Source: Oscheius dolichura (Eukaryota > Nematoda > Chromadorea > Rhabditida > Rhabditidae). Taken from it: a stretch of 64,000 nt of DNA. The position numbers and the translations under genes were made by a program. The notes below the pieces were generated by a model, which worked only from the letters and a program-made list of their open reading frames with translations, had not been told where the DNA came from and made no database searches. The stretch's first letter is position 1, and each line of letters opens with the position of its first letter. Location of the stretch: the NCBI GenBank assembly GCA_932521035.1, contig OW051496.1:7316001-7380000 (forward strand), written 5' to 3'. Positions 36,425-49,178 of the stretch are shown piece after piece.

Positions 36425-39400
36425 ATGCGGCTGCTTCTCGCAGGTCCGGTGTCACTTTTCTCTTTTCGTTTGCCGTGTTATGATCTATGCTGTCCACCTC
36501 TACCCCTTTCAGTCCTCGTAGTCGTCGAATGCAACCAGTACGCTAGCCAGCTCTACGAGGATCTCCTCTACTACTACAACAAGAACGTCCGCCCCGTCAA
36601 AAATGCCAGCGAGAGCATCAAGGTCAAGTTCGGAGCATCGCTTATCCGCATCATTGATGTCGTAAGTTTTAAAATGATTTATTATCGTCTCCACATCCAG
36701 TTATAATACGGCCCCTGGCCCAGTTTATTCGAAGCCACGGGAGCCACGATGTGAGATACTCCACAGTCCGACGGGCAATACGAGCCGGGCATTCCTGGGT
36801 CGCCGGGAGGTCCTGGCGGCCCGTCTTCTCCTGCCCTTCCTAGTATTCCTTGTGGTCCACTCGGGCCGGACTCTCCCGGCATTCCAGGGGATCCCGCGTC
36901 CTTGGCCGGTTTGCCCGAGGGACCAGGCTTGCCCTTCATTCCCGCGGGGCCCGGAGGTCCCAAAGGTCCCCTTACTCCGATGCCCGCGATGATCGTCTCT
37001 CCGAACGGTCCTTGACTTCCCATAGGTCCTTGTAGCCCCGTAGGTCCGGGTAATCCCTCGTAACCGAGAGGACCATCCATTCCGGGATTACCGGGCTCTC
37101 CCATTGCGCCTGACATTCCTGGATAGCCGGTCATTCCTCGTTCTCCTTGTGGTCCTCGAGGTCCTGGTGGTCCGGCCGGACAGATCGTACAAGGCATGTC
37201 GTCCTCTGGTGCGAGTTCCACGTCCAGGCCGTCGTCTCCAGAGATTCCAGGGTTCCCAGGCATTCCCGGCATCCCATCATCGCCAGGTGCACCGGCAGGG
37301 CCAGCCATTCCTTGAGGACAGGCCAACATGTTACAGCCTTAAAAATTGAAAGTGAATTGGGTGGGGAAGACAGCTAACCATGGCAGGTGGTCATTCCGTA
37401 TGGGTTTCTTTTTCTTCTAGAGAAGAAGATCGGACTGGCACCGGTCGTCTCCCCTCCAAAAGAGGCCAACTGCTTCCAAATTCGCTCATTGTCTGTCTAA
37501 AAGAGATGCTATAAACTAAGAGAGCCAACAAACCTTGATAGTATCGGCAGTCAGCTGTGTGTTCAGTTTCTCACTGGTGGCCTTATAAATGAGCGAGGGC
37601 ACAGTGATGGCCAAGAAGAAAAGAGAGGCAGCCGAGGCGGCGCAGGAGACGTAGGCCAGCCGGCGATACGTCTCCGAGGAGGAGGCGATGGAGACCATCG
37701 CGAGAAAGCGCTACGAGATGTTAACTAATCCGTTCTCACTTTTATAGCCGGCGGTCATTTTTCCCGAAAGAGAAGGGGAAAATCGGGGTCAGTCCACAAA
37801 ATAATCAGCACATCGGCGACCGGTCCCGTTTTTAGACGCAAGTGCGAAAAAAGATCGTGTCAGCTGGCCAGCTGATGGCTAGAGAGAGACTGTCGACCTG
37901 AGTATCCGCGTGGTTTCAGGATGAGGTCAACCAGGTTCTCACCACGAATCTCTGGCTGGAGATGCAGTGGTTCGACTACAAACTGGTATGGGAGCCGGCC
38001 AAAATGGGTGGCATTCGAAAACTGCACATCCCGTCCGATCAGATATGGATCCCGGACATTCTGCTCTATAACAAGTGAGGGATTTATTTAGGGATCAAAA
38101 GGAATTCTCTCTTCAGTGCCGATGGAGAGCCACACATAACGATCATGAGCGACGCTCTCGTCTATCATAACGGGCTCGTCGTCTGGAAGCCGCCATCTAT
38201 CTACAAAAGCTTCTGTGAGATTAACATCGAGGTTGATACCATAGACATCACGGGCAGACAACACTAGTCTACCATTTCAGTATTTCCCCTATGATTCCCA
38301 GTCCTGTATGCTCAAATTCGGCGGTTGGAGTTATAATGGATTCCTCCTGGATGTCCGACAACTTCCTGTACGTCTCGTAGACCTCTTTGATCATTTTCTA
38401 TTTTAGACTCCGGGATATATGATAGAGAACCGTATGGATAACGATGGAAAAGAGTTTCAGTACCTGGAGAGGGGAATGGACCTGTCTGCCTACCACAGGT
38501 CAGTATGGGGACTAGTGTCCCTTTGGTATGGCCTCTGATACCCTCAAGGGGGGTTTGACTGTCCAGAGACAGAAGATAGCTCAATAGTTTAATCCTGCCC
38601 CCTTTTCAGAAGCCTGGAATGGGATCTAATGTCCCTGCAGTCGATGCGCCACGAGCAACTGTACCCGGGGTGTTGTGGCCAGGACTTTTACATCGACGTC
38701 ACCTTTCAAATAGACCTCCGGCGGAAGACTCTCTTCTACACGGTGAATCTCGTCATTCCCTGTATGCTCATCGGTAGGACTGTTCCTAATCTCCCTCTAT
38801 AGCTGTCCTTTCCAGCCATCTTGACCACCTTCGTGTTCTACATCCCCCCAATCGAACACAAGATGACCTTCTCCATTTCAATCCTCGTCACCCTGACTGT
38901 ATTCTACCTGGTCCTGATCGAACTGATCCCCCCGACTTCCCTGGTCATTCCTCTCATAGGTGAGTGACTCCTTGGTTATTTACCTCCCTTGTCCAGGAAA
39001 GTACCTCCTGTTTACGATGTTCCTCGTCTCCAGCTCTATTATCCTCTCCGTCGTCTCTATTAACTTCTACCGGAGGTATAGTACACCACCGGAGATTGAA
39101 CCCTGTCTCTAGGGATGGTTCAGCCCACCCCATGCCCCGCCTTGTCCACATTATATTCATCCAAACACTGCCCCGATATCTCTGGTTGAAACCGGCAGAC
39201 GAGGATGAGGTACGGCTTACTGTATATGGGAAGATTTCTTTTAGCAAGCCAGTGAACGGGGAAGCAGTACGTCCGAGATTCCACAACTATTAGATAATTC
39301 GAGGAGGCCGTCTCCTTACTTTTTATCCGTTCCTCCTCAAGTTCAAGACGGGCAGGTACTGTATCCCCCGCCTCCTCTTAATGTAAAGTCCAGATGAGGT

Positions 39401-39819
39401 TGTCTCAGCTGGCCCAGCTCAGAGGGATGCATCCCGATCTCATTCGCCGGATGATAGACAACGTAGCCTTCATAGCAGACCACTTTAAGGCGATAAAGAA
39501 GGAGGACAAGGTGAGCAGCCCCCGGCCATCCTCCTCCACGGGTGACAGGTCTCCTCCGACTGGTCCTACCTGGCCAATGTCGTCGACCGCCTCGTCCTTA
39601 TCATCTTCCTCTTTATTAATATCGTCGGAACGGTCTCGATCATTTGGAATTCGCCCTTCCTCTTCGATTACCAGGAACCCCTCACAATAGTAAGTCTACG
39701 GTTACGGTACTCAGGTAACAATTCAGAGCAGTGCCTCTCGTCCCCTATCCGGTGATACGTTTGAGAGAAATTTTGACGACAACTTCACGACGGAGGCGTG
39801 GTGGGCCAACATCGCGTGA
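36425..39819 (+). CDS. Nicotinic acetylcholine receptor, alpha-type subunit
   Basis: Cys-loop ligand-gated cation channel subunit. Exon 1 (36425-36443) and exon 2 (36513-36661) give signal peptide [15 protein letters not shown] and [19 protein letters not shown]. After a 1258-nt intron comes [16 protein letters not shown], the Cys loop [15 protein letters not shown], the vicinal pair in [16 protein letters not shown] (alpha hallmark), TM1 [22 protein letters not shown]2 [22 protein letters not shown]3 [20 protein letters not shown], a cytoplasmic loop in several small exons, and TM4 [20 protein letters not shown]. Stop TGA 39817. The pore-lining helix begins EHKMTF where most cation subunits have GEK, the form I associate with nematode UNC-38/ACR-type subunits. 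Intron 2 hosts an antisense collagen gene. Confidence 0.9.
36682..37698 (-). CDS. Cuticle collagen, nested in a receptor intron
   Basis: Three exons from ATG 37698. The N-terminal cuticle-collagen domain is [20 protein letters not shown] with a membrane helix ([18 protein letters not shown]), then [20 protein letters not shown] and a furin-type site RRKR. Cys pairs (TCHGCNMLAC) bracket the first Gly-X-Y block. Further Gly-X-Y runs ([29 protein letters not shown]) are broken by MPCTICPAG, and the tail is [12 protein letters not shown]...YYNWMWRR. Stop TAATAA at 36679-36684. Known: such collagens are cleaved, crosslinked and secreted by hypodermis as cuticle. The minus-strand AATAAA (36678-36683) overlaps the stop, so the 3' UTR must reach the receptor exon 2 edge at 36661. 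Own TATA box at 37740. Confidence 0.92.
37740..37746 (-). promoter_or_regulatory. TATA box of the nested collagen gene
   Basis: On the minus strand GGCTATAAAAGTGAG lies 42 nt upstream of the collagen ATG, a tight and typical spacing for a highly expressed gene. It is entirely inside the receptor intron. Confidence 0.6.
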
Positions 39820-39946
39820 AAACATTCCATATTTCATTTATTTTATTTGTTTATACAGGCGAGAAGACGATGAAGATATTATTTGATGGAAGGCAAGTAG
39901 TGAGCAAATCGGGAAGAAGGGGGATCACCTATAACTGGGAGGGGAT

Positions 39947-42545
39947 TCAACAGAGGGCACCGATGGTGGGCAGGAGGACGATGGAGACGGCCGTCTTCCC
40001 GGATATCAGGGACTGCACATACTCCAAGGAACTGAAAGGGGAGGCATAGTTGAGAGGATAGGGCAGCACTCACCGGCCCTTGACGAGCTCGTCGTCCACA
40101 TAAAGTATCTCATCCCCCACGGAGAGCATCGGGCTCAGGGACTGCAGGGACACCCTCGAGATGAAGATGCCCCGATGGCCATGCATCACCCCGGTGGCTA
40201 TGTAGAAGCCAAACGGCCCGGGTTGGGTCTTCTCCACCAAGACGGTACGGAATCCTCTCTGGTCCAATGCGACCAATTGGGCACGAACTGCTGGCTCGCT
40301 GAAGAGAAAGATAAATAGTAAATAGACAAAAAAAAACGTACGCCTCGTAGTTATAGTCCAGCGAGTCCAAGTAGGCGTCGGGGTATTTACCAACGCTGGC
40401 AGAACGACGAACCGCAGGAGGTGGCGGGGCGCGGCATCTTCTAAAACTGGGATATCTTCAGTTACCATAAAAATAAAACAAATAAAAGGTAAAGACATAC
40501 CTCTGCCTCATCAGAGCCGGTTGCCGGATCCCTCCGTTGATCCTCTCGGTTATATCGGTCTCCTGCCGAAGTAGCGGAGCCGGCGGCAGTCTCCTCCTCC
40601 TAAACCCCCATCTCTTGCTCATTTCTCTCCCTCTTAATTTACCTCAACGAGTTGTCCTCATAGTTCCCGTACAGGTTGTCCACACTGCCCATGGTCATCT
40701 CGTTCCCATAGTTGTCCGAGTACAGTCCACCCAGGTCCATCCCTCTCACCCCTCGGGGCAGGGAGGCCGACCGATTGCGAAGGGTGTTCTCGACATTGTG
40801 TCGGATGACCGAGTCCCGCACGGATTCCCGCGTCGGCCTGTTCTGGAGCCGTTGCACAGCCACGGCGTACGAGGGCGGGTCCGGCAGGGACTCCACGTCG
40901 TCTACAGAGAAACCAGTCCTGTTTATCCTCGCTGAATAATGGATTTCTATAAAAATATGGGAAAGGCTTACGTAGAGAATCGTAGCGACGTTGTTGCTCA
41001 ATGTGGGCGTAGTTATTATTGACTAGAGTGATGGGCTTGCTCGGGGCGAAGGTCGTCTCAACTCGGGGAGAGTCGGACGAGGTCGAGGCGCCGCTGTCTA
41101 CCTGAAAAAGTGAGGGAATATTAGAAGGGGAAAGGGAGAGAAAGAGGGTTAATTCTAGAGAAATGCCCAAAATAGGCGTCATCGAAGTTTTTGGAGAGGA
41201 GAGAGAGCGGGCAGTTATCGCGCCGACATCTCTCGCTTACTTGCGTGACAGCCTTCATTTTTTGCAGAATGGATTGCGACCCTCTCCGGGGCCAGAGAGC
41301 AACAAATTCTTTAAGCTGTTTTCTGCGGATTTTCGCACATTTTTCTGGGATCTTGAAGGCGATCAAAACAGAGCAAACGTCCCTCAGCGAGGGGTTGCCA
41401 GGCGAAACAAAAAAGACGGACCTCATCAGCGAATCGAACCCTGAATTGGGGTTTTCTCTGGAGTGTGCTGGTCGCGGAAGTGAACGGCCGCGGCGGAAGG
41501 GTTCTCCTCTGCTGCTGATGCTGGATCGGCTGCTCCAGGAGTCGTCTGAATTTTTCAAACTAGTTGTCGTCTCGTAACCAAAAACCAAGGATTCCTTGGT
41601 CCGTTCGGTCTCATCTATCACCGGCTCCTCCTCCCCCGGGAGGCCAGCCTCTCATACCTTGCACTATTCGGTGTCAGATAGTCTCCATTCCGCGTCAGCT
41701 GCGGCGGCCCAGAGATTCGTGGAGACGGCTGCCTGGGAGACGACTGATCCGAATCAGCACAGATGCCACTATCCGTGTCGCTATCCGTCGGCGCTGCATC
41801 GCCTACAAAACCAGCCACGTTTAATCCCAAAATGACACCCTGGGAAACTGGAGGAGCCTCTGCTACCCGCCCGGCTTAGCCGGGGGGTTCCCGTTTTGGA
41901 GGAGGAGGCAGGAGGGCGCCCCGTGTTCCAAAACCGGGGGGAAGACGACGGGGTGTGTAGGGTATTTGGGAAGTATGATTGATGGCCGACATTTGCGCAT
42001 CGAATTCACGCTCCTTCGAAGAGGAAGGGAGACGCAAAAGGATCCTAAGCACGTGGAGGAGGATATGACGGAGATTCTCCTAAGCCAGGGAGGATGGATG
42101 GAAAAGGGACGCCGCCCGGCGGATGACCCAACGGCGGGGCGACCCTCTGCCCCGTTCTAATTGGATTCCCGAAATGATGTGTTCAACGAGGGAAAGGAAG
42201 CCGGGGGAGATGGTAATTGTTCTGTTTGTGCGGTACTTCGGGGTCCAGGGATAAACATGACAGACAGGAGGGATACCCCGTCTTCCCGGAAGTCTACTCT
42301 ACTTGTCAGCCTCCCCAGTTCGTATAACTTCCTCTTCAGGGAATCGCGCTTCTAGCCGTCCTCCCCCTTGTTTACATAAAAATGCAAGACTCTATCCGAA
42401 AAAGAGCGTATCTATCACGTTGACCAGTGTGCCTTCTCCCCTTCTATCAAATATTGGTGGTAAAGAACTTACCATTTTTCAGCGAGAAAGACGATGGGAA
42501 ACTGTATCCGTGAGGTTTCGGCGGCGGCTGTGGCCGCACTGACAT
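39947..42545 (-). CDS. PDZ-domain scaffold protein with PAR-6-like PDZ
   Basis: Exon 1 (42545-42473) encodes MSVRPQPPPKPHGYSFPSSF with a strong GTAAGT donor and joins in phase to DAAPTDSDTDSGICADSDQS after a long intron. Later exons are disordered and Ser/Arg-rich (SWSSRSSISSRGEPFRRGRS) with SLRDVCSVLIAFKIPEKCAK, VESLPDPPSYAVAVQRLQNR and NRSASLPRGVRG. The C-terminal PDZ is FRTVLVEKTQPGPFGFYIAT ... RGIFISRVSLQSLSPMLSVG DEILYVDDELVKGRSLEYVQ, then stop TGA 39947. GFYI as the ligand-binding loop and GIFISR are the PAR-6 signature, but I see no PB1 or CRIB. The junction near 41650 needs a weak GTGCAA donor. Likely a cortical or synaptic scaffold; the family is uncertain. Confidence 0.6.
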
Positions 42546-45500
42546 GGGAGTAGCTGAAAGGAGAAGGTGTCTTGGAGGAGGAGGGAGGAGAGGACAAGGA
42601 GGAGGAGAGTAAAAATAGAAGAGGTGTGGTCAGCACCTGGCCATTGAGAGTGATTTTTTAGAGCCTCCCTCCCTTCCAAAGGTGTGGGTGTGATCGTGGT
42701 GGTCAGATCAAACACTTCTCTCCCGTGTATGTTCGAAAAGGCAAACAGCTGTACGGATTAGTAACGGGAGGACGAGGGTCTTTTTCTGAGTGGAGGAGGG
42801 GAAAGTCTTCGGGAGTGTGCCTTGTTCGAGCTTGAAGAGAACCGGATAGAAAGCAGTAATTGCTGGTTGCGGTGGCCGGGAGGAAGCGAGGGGAGCGGGA
42901 GAGAAGAGAAAGACAAGTACAAGAAAAGGCGTGTCATCGTCGTCGATGTCGCCGCCAACCGACCTTGGCCAGGATTAGAGGAAAGCGGGAGAAAAGATGA
43001 GCACCGGGCTGGGAGGGGGCCAGAGAGAGATGGGCCGAGCTGATTCTCGAGCTGGGAACAGGGAGAGAGGGGGGCAAATTACGGGGTAGCAGGGGGACAA
43101 AATTGGAGTTCTTACGGATCAGATCCAAAAACTGAGGAAGGAGGATGATCTGGACTAATCTGAAGGGGACTTCTATAATTTTGAATAGATCAGACAGAGC
43201 TGAACAAGAGAACAAATTCAACGTGTTGTGTTCCCTTGTTCCCTTCGAGGGGTGTTCCCGCCTAGCGCGAGAATTTGAATTGCACATATGCCGAGTTGGA
43301 GGGGGTTAATTTGGTTCCGAAGAGGGTATTTTTAGGGGGACACCAGCCGTCGAACTTCCTTTGACCTTTTTCTACTTTTCTGAGAAAATTGGAAAATGAG
43401 CTTATAACTAATCGAATTTTAAAAGGAAAGGAAGTGCGGCAGACAACCATGGTCAGGTCAGGGTATTAGGGGAGGAGAAAGGTGGAGGACGGGAGAACGG
43501 ACGGCCATCCTCCTCCTCCCTCGGCATGATCCAGAGACAAAAACAGACGAAAAGTGGTAGTCTTTGAGACTTTTGCCCTCGTCTCGTGGGAGTTCCCAAA
43601 GAAAAGAGAGGGACCAACAGCAAAAAGTGTTGTTTGACTCGGGAGGGGTTGCCCTCTTCCCCCACCCCGAGAGTCCATATTTCACATATTTTTGGTGGCG
43701 TCTGAGATGGGTCAGAAATAGGACAAAAAGAGGAGGAGAGAAGGAGATTGACAAAGAGCAAACAAGTCACGGACAATCGTCTTTTTTGAGTCAGGACTCT
43801 CTTCGCCGAGACGTTTACATTCAATTACGTATACTTTGTATGCACGTGAGGACATTTTGCATTTGCTCCGGAGAGCGACTGGTTCCGAGGGCAAATATCC
43901 AGTGAGACGGATGACCTCTAGGAGGAGAGAACGTCTCCAGAAAGGGAAGGGGACGGGCAGCTTGAGTGATCTCCTCCTCCTGGCCAGGTCAGCAAAACAG
44001 AGATCAGCCCAGTGGCAGCTCTCTCCCTCTCTTTAATTGAGACAAGTTGAGCTTTGAGATACGTGGAGCCTGCTAAAATTAGGACCCAAGAAACTGGAGT
44101 AAACAGTTCAAAATTTGTTTTCCCTCCCGAACTGACAGTTTTGATCCATGAACGTTTAGTCGGCATTCGCGGCTTCTGGGGACGGCGGGTGCAGATGACA
44201 GGGAAGAGGGCCAACAGCTGAGGAAAGGACGGGTTGCAGGCCATTTCAAGTGAAAGTTTTCTTTAAAGGAAGATTACGGTAAGATTAAAAGCCACGAAGA
44301 GTATAGATTACGGTAATTGGAGAGGCCGCCACCCAAGGATTTGAAATCTGGGCCCTGTCCTCCCCCTGCCTGCCTGGCTAATTGCCCCCAGTGTCAAGAT
44401 CGAGTGTGCCATAGTTTTTGATCGCGCATCTCCCCTCGGAGACCCGCGAAGGAGAGTGAAGATTTCACACTGATAACTGGCCCCCGAGAAAAACAAAAGA
44501 GAAGGGCCGACCCCTCTGGCTAAAAAGGTTGCCGTCTCTCTTTTGTTGCCAAAAAGGGGAGGCGGAAGAGGGAGGAGGGCTCCCCTTTTTGTGTGTTGTT
44601 GGCTCAATCGTCGGCCCGGCTGGAATGGCTCGCCCGAGGATTCATAACTACCGGAGGCTACTCTTTAATGGCTCCTATGAGTCGAATGTTGCGACACACA
44701 CGGCCGACTGGAGCCGGCCGGCTAAAAAATGCCTGCCTTCTCGGGAGGCGGAGGACGGATATGGTTTTTAGTGAGGGAGGAGGGAAAAGGAACCACGCCT
44801 CGCCGACCGGGGGACAGGGAACAGGGCACTCTCTGTCCCCGTTGAATGTTGACCCGGCTAAATCCAGAAAAGGTATTAATTGCTGTGCAAAAGTAGGCTG
44901 GTGAGACATGAGAATGTCTTTAATGAGAGTGGGGGCGCAAAACAGCAGAGCCCCGTCGGCACACACACACCCTCGGCCCCCTGGGGAGGAAAGGAGCAGG
45001 GGCTAAGAAATCTTCTTCCATAGCTCAAAACAGCTGTGTTCTCTTTGAGGTGTGTGAACTGTGGCTGTCTCCTCCTCCTTTTTGTCTTTTAGTGGATCTC
45101 TGCTCCTCCCCGGCGACCAGAGGTCCCCTAAAACTTATTCAGGTGCAAAATTTCACCTCACAAATTCAGAGCAGGGAGATCAAAGACGTGTGAGGGGGCC
45201 AGGTATGATTTGAGAGGGATAGAGTTACTATTGTGATAATTAATTAATGGGACTTGATAAACATCTGTGGGAACGGGACACGTGGTCGCCCCTCGTCGAC
45301 TAGCCCATGGGCCGTGAAGGAACGCCTCCACCGGATGGACAGGGGGCACGGTGACTTCCTCCTCCTTTTGAAACAGAGGAGCTGCAAAAATAAGAGAGAA
45401 GTCACTTGAAAATTCACATGCCGGGTGCAGGAGCACGGGGCCTACTAGATTATTTGACTGACAAAAAGCAGCCATGCATCTTTTGGACCAGGAGGAGAGC

Positions 45501-48500
45501 AGAGACACAGCGCTGTGGCCCTGCGGGGGTGAAATAAACATCTGGACATTGGCCGACTCTCCTGCCGTTGTCGTCGTCCAAACAAAAAGAAAATGAGTCC
45601 TCCAGCCGGCAGCTGAAGTACTCTCGATCTCTTCTTCCCCACCCGATGCGATGTCGCCGTTTCCAAGAAAAGACAAGGAGATAGAAAATTGCTGTGGCTG
45701 GTTGGTGAATAAGTTAGGTCGTTTTCAGGCGGCCGAGGGTGACGACGATCTGCGTCGACAGGATAAATGAGGGCAGTTAGGGGGATAAGTCAAGGCGGCG
45801 AGTACAAGCCCCCGAGAGTAGTCATCTTTTGAATCGCGAGGGAAAACGAGGGTAATTTGGGAGAAGAAAAGTCTATTCAGGGCGGCCTTTGAAGGTTCAA
45901 AGGGAGCCCCTTCCCGGGTGGTGGTGGTGGTGTGTCTTTTGTAGGAAGACGACGAGGAAGACCCTCCTCCCGCCAATCAGTCAGTGACGTCTCTTCCTCC
46001 AAAAAGTAGCCTTTTATGGTTGTTTGTCCCGAACAATACCCCTCAATTTGGATTTTGATTTGGAAGGAAGTTAAGGGGCAGCTGGAGACCAATACTCGTA
46101 TAGAGGGCGAGAAGAAGTCGAGGTACGACTGGTAGAAGAGGAAAAAAGGCGACGGAGGACAGGTTAGCAACGGGATTTGGGTCAGATGAGGCGTGTAGCA
46201 GGTGCAGCGGAGAGGGTGAAGAAGTTGTAAATTGTTTGGAAAAAGAAAGAAAGAGAAGAAAACTGGCCACTAGGGGCGGGGGCCAGGAGGAGAGGTAGCG
46301 CCGCCGTACAGTCCTCCTCCCCCGGCAGGGGGTGCCCCTGATCCAGGAGAACTTCCTCCCAAACGGAGTGGGGGCATTATCGAGGGGTCTAGACAAAAGG
46401 GGCACACGGAAGCTGAGCGTAAGAGCGAAATCTTTTTCGCCTGCCCCCCTGCTCCTAATGGTGCTGATTGAGTTGCCACACCGCTCAACTAAATCACCGT
46501 CGCTGAGGGGACTTTTTCTCCGGGGTTGAGATCTCATTATATATCTTCTTTGGCTGAGGAAGAGTGGCTGCTGCCGAAAATAGAGGAAGCTCCTGCACAG
46601 AACAATAGCCAGCCAGCCGCGTCTTTCTCACAATTAAAAATGCAAAGAAGGGGAAACAAAAAAGAGCGGAACTTGGTTGTGTACCTGGAGGAGAAAAAAC
46701 CAAACGACACACACCAGGTAGGAGAGAAAGAGAGAGACAAATATGTATGTGTGGCGGCTATTATTCATTCGGCGCTCTCTCTCTCACACAATGTGCTGGA
46801 CCCGGGAGGACCTCCCCTAGTCCCCGAAAAAGGTCTGTTATGCTCGGGGGGCTGATTGAAAGAGCCTCCGAAACACAGGGGCTGCCGCTGCCAACACAGC
46901 CGCCAGAGTAATTCTATTGTGGCCACATGCTGGCACAGGTTAAACATGGCGGAGGACAAGGGCAAGGGGGAATTGTCTCCACAGAACAGACATCCCCCTG
47001 GTCCCGGGTCCCCCGTTAATAATTCCTCACGTTCCGTCTCTTCTTGTCCTCCTTCGCAACATCTCCTAATTGGCGTGGTTAACTCTCTGGTTGGTTGGGA
47101 TGGACCCATTACCGTAATCAGAGGAAGTGACGCAGCCGGAGGAGGCCTATTTGAACAAGTTTTGCCCTTTAGTTTCAGTCAACAACGGATGGGAGGCTAT
47201 CGTCCTGGGGCCCAGGGGAACACAGGTAAAGACTCCAAGGTGTCTAGCGACAGTAAGTGGGTAAACGGAAAAGACGATTACGATCAGCCAGGTGGGAACA
47301 ATTAGTAGAAGAAATTGACTGGAGGGGGCGGTCAAGGACACCGGCCGGCTACTGGTGGGGGTAATTGTCCCACGCATTCGTGTCAAATTTTAGGGATGAG
47401 AGGAGAAAACAGACGAGAGACACGGTCATTTTTCACGCATCTCACAACAATGGGTTGGAAGAGGGAGGCGGGGAGGGACAGTTCGAAATTGACCTTTTTT
47501 CCCGTTAACCCGATGAGCGGAGGCGATGATGTGCCAGGTGGTGTGTGCGGGGGAAGAAAACTCTCGGGCGATAAATTGGTTAAATATTCTGGCTGAGGAA
47601 AAATAACAGGCAGTGAAAGGTCTTGACGGGACAATACAGCCGTTTTTAGCTACTCTACACGGGTAAGTCAAAAGTGGTTGACAGGAAATGGAAAAGGAAG
47701 AGGACGAGGAGGAGAAGCAAGAGGGGAAGGAGAGAATGGTGGTTAAAAGCCGGCCTATGGACAGTAGAGTACACCGATTTCTATTATTAGGAACACCTGA
47801 ACGAACGAAAAAAGGGCAAAAGTCGAGCGTCTTTGATTGAAGGTATAGAACCTAATGAAGAGGGCCCCCTGCCCCCTCATGGTGTGACCTACTTCCAGCG
47901 TTGTCGTGTTTTTGTCGTGTCTAAAAATTCATGTTGCAATCAGGGACCACGTATAAATAATTTGGAGGAAGGCAAGGGCAAAGAAGACGCGATTCAGTCT
48001 TCCCAAATTCCAGAAAGTCAAGCCAGCCGGCTTCCCTTTGTTCCACAGAGAGGGGGACAGGGGGGTGAATAGATACAATCGGAAGCCACCGAATTTTCTG
48101 CTTATCGCCATCAAAAATCGTCTCTCCCCTGTCGCATAAATCTTCACGTTTCGAGGCAGGGAGGGGGCAAAGAAGGAGAGTCGGGTCTGTAATTTTAGTC
48201 ACCTCCCTTGCATAATTAGGGGGACACGGTGACGACGCTTGTCCTCGTACAGATTGACCGGCAATTAGGCGGACTTCGTCTTCTCGGTATTGGAGGAGGA
48301 GGGGGAGGAGAAGGCCAACTAAAAAAGAGGAAGGCACGAGGGGAACTTCGAAAAAATATTCCATTTCAATCCGCTTAGCGCCGATATCAAATTCCCGACC
48401 ACACAAAGTCAAAAATTGAGACCTCGCCCACCGGGATAAAAAGTCACTGAATACGGGAGGAGGAGGGAAAAACGGGTGGTGGGACCCGGAAGGGAGGATA

Positions 48501-49178
48501 CTACGGTATGTGGGAAGAAGTAACGGGGAAGGAGACACACGTGGAATACATTACCCGGCAGCTTTTCATCAAGTTTAGTCTGCGGCATGCCCCGTAAAGA
48601 GACAGGCATACGGTAGCATTGATGCCCTCCCGATTAAAGGAGGAGAACATATCACAATAGTATGCATTGTCCAGTTGAGAAAGCCAATTCGACCAAAAGA
48701 AGAAGAAGAAGACAAATGCCTACAATGAATCAGCGATGAAAGCAGACACGCCAGACATCGAAGAGGCCAACCGTATAGCACGGGAGGAGGACGACTGCAC
48801 TCAGTATGACCGAAGGATGGGAAGCTGTCTCTATTTTCAGGTGGAGACAGAGAAGAGAGCGTTTGTTCTTCTCATAGGGGAGATATTATTCCCTTCAAGC
48901 CATCTTTTATCACGATCCTCTACTCAATTTGTCCGTTGTCCTCCCTGGTCAGCCGGGAGGAGGGCAACTCCACCCAAAGGCATGCCTATTTCTAGCGAAC
49001 GTTCCGGTTATTCACAGAAATGACTTTGGACAGATTCGGCTGTAGAAAACCGTTGATTCTCATCATCCCTGACTCAATTAGTCCATCGTCCCCTCCGAGC
49101 CAATATCCAAGGCCAGCTGCCCCCCGGCGCGCCCTAGTATAGCTGGTCGTTTCCGTGGCAACACCGCCACTCTCGTCC
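42546..49178. other. 6.6-kb purine-rich stretch without a supported gene
   Basis: Dense GGAGGA/GAGGAGGA and GGGGGA runs on the plus strand. Several long open frames occur, including 45158-45676 (minus, 172 codons), 46043-46537 (minus, 164), 46856-47305 (plus, 149; ATG at 46946 gives MAEDKGKGELSPQNRHPPGP) and 48736-49023 (plus, MKADTPDIEEANRIAREEDD). None shows a domain, signal peptide or matching splice partner, and overlapping frames are equally open because the sequence lacks T-rich stops. It may hold regulatory DNA, a non-coding RNA or fast-evolving exons. Confidence 0.4.

Noticed and set aside
36850-37377. Arg/Ser-rich plus-strand frames
   Set aside because: Antisense of the Gly-X-Y collagen exons, which have few stops on the opposite strand.
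45158-46537. Minus-strand open frames of 172 and 164 codons
   Set aside because: Overlapping frames are equally open in this purine-rich DNA, with low-complexity Ser/Pro/Arg content and no family motif.
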